From JBBKWX01 sp037969175 (GTDB lineage Bacteria; Bacteroidota; Bacteroidia; AKYH767-A; JBBKVM01), in contig JBBKWX010000225.1 of assembly GCA_037969175.1 (NCBI GenBank), positions 1-21,824 of the forward strand: a DNA stretch of 21,824 nucleotides. The letters run 5' to 3'. Of the stretch, positions 15,709-21,824 are shown piece after piece. The position numbers and the translations under genes are program-made. Positions within the stretch are counted from its first letter, which is position 1. Every line of letters begins with the position of its first letter. The notes under the pieces were generated by a model. It made no database searches, was not told the DNA's origin, and saw nothing but the letters and a program-made list of their open reading frames with translations.

Positions 15709-17010
15709 TTATGCTTCAGGGCTAAGAAACTTTCTCGAAGGTATGCGAAATAACATAATTAGCCCTACAATAAAAAATACGGTCAGCGCTACCACTGAAT
15801 TCCGCATACTACCGGTCAATTCTTCTATCAATCCGTAAGAAGCTGTACCTAATACGATCCCTACCTTTTCACAAACATCATAAAAACTAAAATAGGATGC
15901 ATGATCGATGGTTTCAGGCAGGATCTTCGAATATGTAGATCTGCTGAGACTTTGGATACCACCCATTACTGAACCTACCACAAAAGCCAGTATATAAAAT
16001 CCATTCACTGTTGATACATTGTATGCGCCGATACATACCAGGATCCAAATAAAACTTAAGATCCCAAGCACGGCTATATTACCGATCCGGGAACTGAGCC
16101 AGGAAAAAAAATAAGCTCCTCCGATGGCAACAAATTGAATGATCAAAACAGTTGTTATCAATTGCCCTGCTTCCATTTTCAATTCCTTATCTCCGAATAT
16201 TGCTGCTACATACATTACAGTTTGTACGCCCATTGAAATAAAGAAAAAGAATAGCAGATATCTTTTCAAATGTGGACTCTCTCCTAGCTCAGCCCATACT
16301 TTACGTAATTCTCTATAACCTTTAAAGATCACATTGCCTTTTGGCATCCTTCCAAAAACATTCCCCGGTAATACTTTAAAACTAATCTGAGCAAAACCTA
16401 TCCACCATAAACCGACCATGAGAAATGAAAAACGGGGAGCAAAACTATCATCAGATATTCCGTAAAATTCAGGTGTTATAACCATGTGTAAATTGAATAT
16501 TAGAAGTAATGAACTTCCAATGTATCCCAACGCATAACCTTTCGCGCTCACTCTATCATGATCCTTTGGTTCGGCAATTTCAGGTAAGTATGCATTGTAA
16601 AAAACGATGCTGCCGGAATATCCGACTGTAGCCAAAATTAGTCCAAGGATACCGATCCATAAGGTTCCCTCATTCACAAAAAAGAATAATGACATACATG
16701 AAATTGCTCCCAGATAACAAAAGAACTTCATGAATTGTTTCTTGTATCCTCCATAATCGGCAATACCGCTGAGTAGTGGAGATATCAAAGCTACCAGCAA
16801 AAAAGCAAAGGATAAGGAATAGGAATACAAGGCTGTATTGCTGAAATCTCTTCCCAGAAATTGCACTACATCTGTGGTTTCAGAACTTGTTACTGCATTA
16901 TAATAGATTGGAAAAATGGTTGAAGTGATGACAAGTGAATACACAGAGTTAGCCCAGTCATACATTGCCCAGCCTCGAATAGTTTTCTTATCCCCTTTGC
17001 GTATAATCAT
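15709..17010 (-). CDS. UMF1-family MFS transporter
   Basis: This 433-residue integral membrane protein has about 12 hydrophobic segments. The N-terminal motif RGWAMYDWANSVYSLVITST (12-31) and the following FPIYY are typical of the UMF1 (Atg22-like) branch of the major facilitator superfamily. Substrates are poorly known; fungal Atg22 exports amino acids from vacuoles. Length is normal and the frame is intact. It starts 8 nt after the hemE stop, so translation is probably coupled in one transcript. What it carries, and whether this relates to heme or organic acid metabolism, cannot be decided from sequence. Confidence 0.88.
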   Translation of the reverse strand: MIIRKGDKKTIRGWAMYDWANSVYSLVITSTIFPIYYNAVTSSETTDVVQFLGRDFSNTALYSYSLSFAFLLVALISPLLSGIADYGGYKKQFMKFFCYLGAISCMSLFFFVNEGTLWIGILGLILATVGYSGSIVFYNAYLPEIAEPKDHDRVSAKGYALGYIGSSLLLIFNLHMVITPEFYGISDDSFAPRFSFLMVGLWWIGFAQISFKVLPGNVFGRMPKGNVIFKGYRELRKVWAELGESPHLKRYLLFFFFISMGVQTVMYVAAIFGDKELKMEAGQLITTVLIIQFVAIGGAYFFSWLSSRIGNIAVLGILSFIWILVCIGAYNVSTVNGFYILAFVVGSVMGGIQSLSRSTYSKILPETIDHASYFSFYDVCEKVGIVLGTASYGLIEELTGSMRNSVVALTVFFIVGLIMLFRIPSRKFLSPEA

Positions 17011-17018
17011 ATTCAGGA

Positions 17019-18053
17019 TCAGTTCCGGTGTTTAAATTCCTTCACCGTATCAATAAAGCAACGTACTTTATCAGGATCAATATCTGGGTAAACACCATGC
17101 CCCAAGTTAGCAATATGTTTGGATGGACCGAATGCATTTAACATCTTATGCGTTTCTTTTCGAATAAAATCAAAATCACCATACAGGATAGAAGGATCCA
17201 AATTACCCTGCAAGGTTTTATCATTACCAATGATAGCACGACTTTCGATCGGATCCATGTTCCAATCCAGACCAATGACCCGGCAATTCATCTTTGAAAT
17301 TTCAGGTAAAGCGAACCAGGCTCCTTTTGCAAAAACTGTAACAGGCACATTTTTCAATGCATTAACGATCTTCTCAATATAAGGAATCGCAAAGATCCTG
17401 TATGCTTCAGGACTCAAGATCCCTGCCCAGGAATCAAAGATCTGCAACAGATCCGCTCCTGCTTCTACCTGTGCTTTAAGATAGTTTATGGTACTGGTTG
17501 TGATCTTCTCCAGAAGCATATGTGTGGCTTCAGGTTGAGTATACATGAAGGACTTAGCTTTTGAAAAGGTCTTGGAGCCTTTCCCTTCTATCATATAACA
17601 AAAGATCGTAAAAGGTGCACCCGCAAATCCAATCAATGGAACACGACCATTAAGTTCATTCTTTACCAGCGTAATTGCTTCAAGGACATAACTAAGATCT
17701 TCATTTGGATTTGCAATATTCAGCGCCTGAATATCTGTAATTGTTTCAATTGTATTCTCGAAATAAGGTCCGCTTTTTTCGATCACTTCATACGGCAATC
17801 CCATTGCTTCCGGGATAACAAGTATATCAGAAAAGATGATCGCTGCATCAACACCAAGTAAATCGACCGGTTGTAAAGTTACTTCAGCTGCGGCTTCAGG
17901 ATGTTCTACCAAATTTTTAAAACTGCCCAGTTTCGACCTTACTGCACGATATTCAGGAAGTATTCTACCGGCTTGTCTCATTAGCCAAACGGGAGTTCTT
18001 TCAACAGCCTCACCATTGGCCGCTCTCAAAAAGAGATCGTTTTTTAAATTCAT
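17019..18053 (-). CDS. hemE: Uroporphyrinogen decarboxylase
   Basis: HemE decarboxylates the four acetate groups of uroporphyrinogen III to give coproporphyrinogen III, a cytosolic step of heme synthesis. From the ATG at 18053 it has 344 residues, the usual length. Visible hallmarks are PVWLMRQAGRILPEYR (21-36), with R26 and R30 that bind substrate carboxylates, D76 in FSDILVIPEAMG, GFAGAPFTIFCYMIEGKGSK in the middle, and NLGHGVYPDIDPDKV near the end. The frame is open to an ATG at 18080, but that extension reads through a terminator-like hairpin (18071-18090), so the inner start is chosen. It lies 42 nt after acn and 8 nt before the UMF1 gene. No heme-pathway neighbour is present in the window. 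Confidence 0.95.
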   Translation of the reverse strand: MNLKNDLFLRAANGEAVERTPVWLMRQAGRILPEYRAVRSKLGSFKNLVEHPEAAAEVTLQPVDLLGVDAAIIFSDILVIPEAMGLPYEVIEKSGPYFENTIETITDIQALNIANPNEDLSYVLEAITLVKNELNGRVPLIGFAGAPFTIFCYMIEGKGSKTFSKAKSFMYTQPEATHMLLEKITTSTINYLKAQVEAGADLLQIFDSWAGILSPEAYRIFAIPYIEKIVNALKNVPVTVFAKGAWFALPEISKMNCRVIGLDWNMDPIESRAIIGNDKTLQGNLDPSILYGDFDFIRKETHKMLNAFGPSKHIANLGHGVYPDIDPDKVRCFIDTVKEFKHRN

Positions 18054-18063
18054 TTGTATAATG

Positions 18064-18091
18064 GAAAAAAAGAGGGCCATTTGGCCCTCTC
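18064..18091 (-). terminator. Hairpin with T run after acn, in front of hemE
   Basis: The perfect 8-bp stem AGAGGGCC/GGCCCTCT (18071-18078 and 18083-18090), with a 4-nt loop, is followed on the minus strand by a run of seven T. This is a standard rho-independent terminator 5 nt beyond the acn stop. It ends only about 11 nt before the hemE ATG, so it may also act as an attenuator or leader structure for hemE. Confidence 0.8.
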
Positions 18092-18095
18092 AAGA

Positions 18096-20366
18096 TTAAT
18101 TACTGGATACCTGTGCTCTGATGATATTCAAAGCAGCTCCGGCTTTAAACCATTCTATTTGTTGCTCATTATATGTATGATTTACACGGATCTCTTCTGT
18201 GGTTCCATCATCATGACGCAAAGCTATAGTCAAAGATTTATCCGGACTAAATGTTGTCAGTCCTAAGATATCTATGTTATCATTTTCTCTGACCTTTTCA
18301 TAGTCTGCCTTATTATCAAAAGTAAGCGCGAGCATGCCTTGTTTCTTAAGATTGGTCTCATGAATTCTGGCGAAAGACTTTACGAGAACTGCTCTAACTC
18401 CAAGGAAACGTGGTTCCATAGCTGCGTGTTCTCTTGAGCTTCCTTCTCCGTAGTTCTCATCTCCTACAACGATACTACCTACATTGGCCGCTTTGTAAGC
18501 TCTTTGAACTGCAGGCACTGCACCATATTCGCCGTTCAGTTGATTTTTAACTTTATCCGTAGCTCCATTAAAGGCATTCAAGGCTCCGATCAACATGTTA
18601 TTGGAAATGTTGTCGAGATGACCTCTGAATTTTAACCAGGGGCCCGCCATGGATATGTGATCCGTTGTGCATTTGCCCTGAGCTTTTATCAACAATTTCA
18701 AACCTTTCAGATCTACACCTTCCCAGGCAGCAAATGGTTCAAGTAATTGTAATCTTTCACTAACCGGACTGACAACAACTTGTATCCCTGATCCATTTTC
18801 AGCGGGTGCTTGAAATCCTGCATCTTCAACTGCAAACCCTGAAGGTGGTAACTCAATTCCTTTGGGTTCATCTAGCTTTACCATTTCTCCAGATGCATTT
18901 TTCAAGCTGTCTGTAAGTGGATTAAAGCTCAGATCGCCGGCAATGGCCAAGGCCGTAACTATTTCCGGAGACGCAACAAAAGCATGCGTATTTGGGTTCC
19001 CATCATTTCGCTTTGCGAAATTTCTGTTAAACGAGGTAATGATTGAATTTTTACGATCGGGATCGCTGGTATGTCTGGCCCATTGTCCAATACATGGACC
19101 ACATGCATTTGCCAGAACCACTCCACCCATATTCTCGAAAATATCCAAATAACCGTCTCTTTCTACCGTATATCTAACTTGTTCAGATCCGGGAGTGATT
19201 GTAAATTCAGATTTTGCTTTTAGATTTTTATCAATAGCTTGTTGAGCTATTGAAGCTGCTCTGGTAATATCTTCGTATGAAGAATTTGTACATGATCCTA
19301 TCAAACCAACTTCTAAAGTAGAAGGCCATCCATTCTCTTTGACAGCAGCTGCAAATTTTGAAAGAGGCCATGCCAGATCCGGAGTGAATGGTCCATTTAT
19401 ATGTGGTTCCAATTCATCCAGATTTAACTCAATTACCTGATCAAAATATTTTGCCGGATCCGCATAAACTTCTGCATCTCCATTCAAATGTTCCGCAACT
19501 CCGTCTGCAAGTTCTGCAACATCAGCTCTGTCAGTAGATCTAAGATAATCAGCCATACGTGTATCATAGCCAAACAAAGATGTAGTAGCTCCAATCTCAG
19601 CACCCATATTACAAATGGTACCTTTTCCAGTACAGGAAAGATTAGCAGCACCCGGTCCGAAATACTCTACTATAGCTCCGGTACCGCCTTTTACAGTTAG
19701 TATTCCGGCTACTTTCAATATTACATCTTTCGATGAAGTCCAGCCATTCAACTTACCCGTTAATTTTACTCCAATAATTTTCGGGAATTTCAGCTCCCAA
19801 GGTAGACCAGCCATTACATCACAAGCATCAGCTCCACCAACACCTATTGCTACCATTCCCAAACCACCTGCATTCACTGTGTGTGAATCAGTACCGATCA
19901 TCATGGCTCCCGGAAAAGCATATTGTTCCAAAACAACCTGATGAATGATTCCGGCACCCGGTTTCCAGAAACCAATGCCGTATTTATTAGATACAGAAGC
20001 CAGAAAATCATAAACTTCTTTATTCTTGTCTATTGCGGTTGCCAGATCCTCATTCGCACCAATCTTTGCCTGGATCAAATGATCACAATGAACGGTACTG
20101 GGAACTGCAACTTGGGGTCTGCCGGCTTGCATAAATTGCAAAAGCGCCATCTGCGCAGTCGCATCTTGCATTGCAACGCGATCGGGAGTAAAATCCACAT
20201 AAGACTCGCCTCTCCCATAGGCTTTGCTCGCATTCCCTTCGGCAAGGTGAGCATATAAGATCTTTTCAGTAAGAGTAAGAGGATGGCCAGTAGCTTTGCG
20301 GGCAGCTTCTATTTTGCCCGGTAATTCTGCATAGACCTTACGAATCATATCAATATCAAATGCCAT
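18096..20366 (-). CDS. Aconitate hydratase (mitochondrial type)
   Basis: Aconitase interconverts citrate and isocitrate in the TCA cycle using a [4Fe-4S] cluster. From the ATG at 20366 (MAFDIDMIRKVYAELPGK) it has 756 residues, like the mitochondrial-type enzymes of Bacteroidota. The cluster ligands are Cys359 in IGSCTNSSYED and Cys422 and Cys425 in ANACGPCIGQW, nearly the same positions as in mammalian aconitase (358, 421, 424). The swivel-domain motif GEGSSREHAAMEPRFLG carries the substrate serine and arginine near 643-645. The frame extends upstream to 20483, but that extension lacks family similarity and contains the probable promoter, so it is rejected. A terminator-like hairpin follows the stop. 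Confidence 0.95.
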   Translation of the reverse strand: MAFDIDMIRKVYAELPGKIEAARKATGHPLTLTEKILYAHLAEGNASKAYGRGESYVDFTPDRVAMQDATAQMALLQFMQAGRPQVAVPSTVHCDHLIQAKIGANEDLATAIDKNKEVYDFLASVSNKYGIGFWKPGAGIIHQVVLEQYAFPGAMMIGTDSHTVNAGGLGMVAIGVGGADACDVMAGLPWELKFPKIIGVKLTGKLNGWTSSKDVILKVAGILTVKGGTGAIVEYFGPGAANLSCTGKGTICNMGAEIGATTSLFGYDTRMADYLRSTDRADVAELADGVAEHLNGDAEVYADPAKYFDQVIELNLDELEPHINGPFTPDLAWPLSKFAAAVKENGWPSTLEVGLIGSCTNSSYEDITRAASIAQQAIDKNLKAKSEFTITPGSEQVRYTVERDGYLDIFENMGGVVLANACGPCIGQWARHTSDPDRKNSIITSFNRNFAKRNDGNPNTHAFVASPEIVTALAIAGDLSFNPLTDSLKNASGEMVKLDEPKGIELPPSGFAVEDAGFQAPAENGSGIQVVVSPVSERLQLLEPFAAWEGVDLKGLKLLIKAQGKCTTDHISMAGPWLKFRGHLDNISNNMLIGALNAFNGATDKVKNQLNGEYGAVPAVQRAYKAANVGSIVVGDENYGEGSSREHAAMEPRFLGVRAVLVKSFARIHETNLKKQGMLALTFDNKADYEKVRENDNIDILGLTTFSPDKSLTIALRHDDGTTEEIRVNHTYNEQQIEWFKAGAALNIIRAQVSSN

Positions 20367-20399
20367 AGTTATGGGTCTTTTTACCTTTTTATTGGGCTT

Positions 20400-20430
20400 G
20401 CAAGATACAAAAAGACAAGGGTTTTTGAAA
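20400..20430 (-). promoter_or_regulatory. Candidate promoter of the aconitase gene
   Basis: On the minus strand TTTC (20430-20427), a 19-nt spacer and TATCTTGC (20407-20400) resemble -33 and -7 elements, with about one mismatch in the first and two in the second. They lie 34 nt upstream of the ATG at 20366. Confidence 0.4.
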
Positions 20431-20766
20431 TGAAATATTGATAGAAAACCTTGTTTCAAAGAATATTCTCTATCCGTTTTCAAAATATCTCAAATAATAT
20501 CAATCTCATATGTTTTAAGGTTACATAAATCCATATAAAAAATGACAAGAAGTTCAAAAAAGTACATGATCCTGATAATTACTTACAATTCACATTTCAA
20601 TTTGCCATATACAACGATGATCAAAAATTATTATATCATCCTCTTTATAAGGTTCTTACTAATTATGTCGTCTTACAGACTTCTTGAAAACTGTCACCAA
20701 TCTCTTCAAATCTTACATAAGGGAAATTGCCTGTTTAATAAAAAATTAGCATGGGTGTGAAGCGAC
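20431..20766. other. AT-rich intergenic stretch
   Basis: Apart from the promoter elements at either end I see nothing convincing here. A 72-codon frame (20542-20760, +) has an Ile/Tyr/Leu-rich composition typical of chance reading in AT-rich DNA and no recognisable family. Confidence 0.5.
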
Positions 20767-20774
20767 TAAATTTG
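20767..20774 (+). promoter_or_regulatory. Candidate -7 box of the 20803 gene
   Basis: TAAATTTG matches TAnnTTTG exactly and ends 28 nt before the ATG at 20803. The -33 region is weak. Confidence 0.5.
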
Positions 20775-20802
20775 CTGGTAAAGCAATCAACTACGCACGC
20801 TC

Positions 20803-21824
20803 ATGAAGAAAAAACTATACTGCTTGTTTGCCGCGATCTTAATCTTGCTTTCGAACAATCTGCTTTTAGCAGAGGGTACGAAGCAGTTTAAGCCTGTCAA
20901 CGCAGACTTTGGTAATCTTCAGATAAATGACCAGAGTCGTCCATTTGCATTGGAATCGAATACAAATCCATTGCACAGATTATATTTCCGCATCAACAAT
21001 ACTACTGAGAAAGTCCTGTTTGGATTCCAGCACGTAGGTGCGGGGGCTGGGACTTTCAGGATAAAGGATCCAAATGGAAATGTAGTTTATGCAAGAACAA
21101 CAGTTCCATCCTCAGGGGCTGGCTTTATTACAAATTATAGCCAGGCTACTATTGGGCCTAAAGTGGGTGGCGTCCCTGCCGGTGGATATTCCCCATTTTC
21201 CTACCAGCCTACCATGGTTGGAGATTTCTATATGGAATTCACGACTGATGTATCTGGTACCTACCATTTCGATCTGTTCGATCTCACAGTTGCTACATCA
21301 ACCAATACACCCATCAATGGTCGTCTTTGGTCCTATGCCTGGGATCTAAGTACACGAGGTGGTACCAATGCTTATAACGGTACTTTCTTCGTATATACTG
21401 ATGAAGGATATGTTTCAAGTTTATATATGAATGGAATACAACCTTTTGGTTTTGTTGTTTCTTCCAATAATACAGGACCTCAGAATACAGGTAATATTAC
21501 AGTTGACAGAAGATCGGTTACGGGTAATTCAACACGACCCATGTTTAAAGTATTTTTGAACAATCCGGATCCTGTTGTTTATCCTTCCGCTCCCGCACCG
21601 GTAATTACAAGTCCAATACAGATCGTAGGTGGGAATGTGTATTATGGTAGCCCGGTTCAGTTTACTATAGGTGTTTCAAATCCCGGAACCGTTCAAATAA
21701 TTATAAGTTGTAATGGGGTTGCGGGTTATCAACCCAACACCAATGATACCATTATTGCAGTAGGAGTAATCGCCGGCAATAATACGATCACATGGAATGG
21801 TAGAGACAGATATAATGTTTTCCC
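20803..21824 (+). CDS. Secreted, probably surface-exposed protein (N-terminal part, cut by window end)
   Basis: The frame is open from the ATG at 20803 to the last base, giving at least 340 residues with no stop. Residues 1-23 form a Sec signal (MKKKLYCLFAAILILLSNN, ending LLLAEG). The rest is rich in Asn, Thr, Gly, Ser and aromatic residues with alternating beta-strand patterns, and short Pro-rich linkers such as YPSAPAPVITSP near 260-271 suggest a string of Ig-like or beta-sandwich domains. Large proteins of this kind in Bacteroidota often end in a type IX secretion or gliding-related C-terminal domain, but that end is outside the window. I do not recognise a named family. It has its own -7 box. 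Confidence 0.8.
   Translation, partial: MKKKLYCLFAAILILLSNNLLLAEGTKQFKPVNADFGNLQINDQSRPFALESNTNPLHRLYFRINNTTEKVLFGFQHVGAGAGTFRIKDPNGNVVYARTTVPSSGAGFITNYSQATIGPKVGGVPAGGYSPFSYQPTMVGDFYMEFTTDVSGTYHFDLFDLTVATSTNTPINGRLWSYAWDLSTRGGTNAYNGTFFVYTDEGYVSSLYMNGIQPFGFVVSSNNTGPQNTGNITVDRRSVTGNSTRPMFKVFLNNPDPVVYPSAPAPVITSPIQIVGGNVYYGSPVQFTIGVSNPGTVQIIISCNGVAGYQPNTNDTIIAVGVIAGNNTITWNGRDRYNVF

Noticed and set aside
18054..18080. Nine-residue N-terminal extension of HemE (ATG at 18080)
   Set aside because: Its codons run through the terminator-like hairpin and T run; the ATG at 18053 gives the family N-terminus.
20367..20483. 39-residue N-terminal extension of aconitase
   Set aside because: The extension has no family similarity, and the probable promoter lies inside it; MAFDIDMIRKVY is the expected N-terminus.
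20542..20760. 72-codon open frame upstream of the last gene
   Set aside because: Composition is typical of chance frames in AT-rich DNA, there is no family resemblance, and no promoter box or ribosome site precedes it.

Overview
The window looks like ordinary chromosomal DNA from a member of the Bacteroidota, possibly a Chitinophagales, Sphingobacteriales or Flavobacteriales relative. The evidence is AT-rich DNA, start sites mostly without a Shine-Dalgarno sequence, repeated matches to the Bacteroidota -7 box TAnnTTTG upstream of genes, lipoprotein and 'A-Q' signal peptides, an M57-type lipoprotein peptidase, a futalosine-pathway menaquinone gene, and a TetR-TolC-MFP-RND efflux cluster of the kind common in this phylum. 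All placement is inferred by eye.

Layout. 1-666 has no convincing gene; it holds palindromic repeats of the cgcaga/tctgcg type and some AT-rich DNA that may be decayed. 667-1470 (+) is a zinc-protease-like lipoprotein. It converges on mqnA (1521-2270, -) across a shared bidirectional terminator. mqnA diverges from an AlkD-like DNA repair gene (2331-3026, +). A secreted protein of unknown function follows (3181-3999, +) and converges, again across a symmetric terminator, on the efflux operon. That operon reads right to left on the minus strand: tetR (10605-9991), tolC-like, membrane fusion lipoprotein, RND pump (ending 4038). A 30-bp palindrome covers the tetR promoter and is the probable operator. 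purB (10831-12177, +) runs divergently from it and ends exactly where a convergent family 2 glycosyltransferase gene ends.

The rest up to 20366 is a minus-strand run: aconitase (20366-18096), hemE (18053-17019), a UMF1-type MFS transporter (17010-15709), a LutA-like CCG-domain protein (15680-14961), then, with its own promoter, an MsbA-like ABC exporter (14912-13092) and the glycosyltransferase (13071-12178). The last gene (20803 to the window edge, +) is the N-terminal part of a large secreted, probably surface, protein.

Working together: the efflux cluster is a self-regulated tripartite pump. Aconitase, hemE, lutA and mqnA belong to central and respiratory metabolism (TCA cycle, heme, organic acid oxidation, menaquinone). 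The MsbA-like exporter and glycosyltransferase suggest envelope lipid or glycan assembly. For five genes (mqnA, the membrane fusion protein, purB, hemE, acn) I moved the start inward from the longest open frame, in several cases because a promoter box or terminator lies in the extension.

I did not find a clear undescribed system. The best leads are the tetR operator/promoter, the altered zinc motif of the M57-like protein, the inserted hydrophobic hairpin in the RND pump, the hairpin between acn and hemE, and the palindromic repeats at the left edge.
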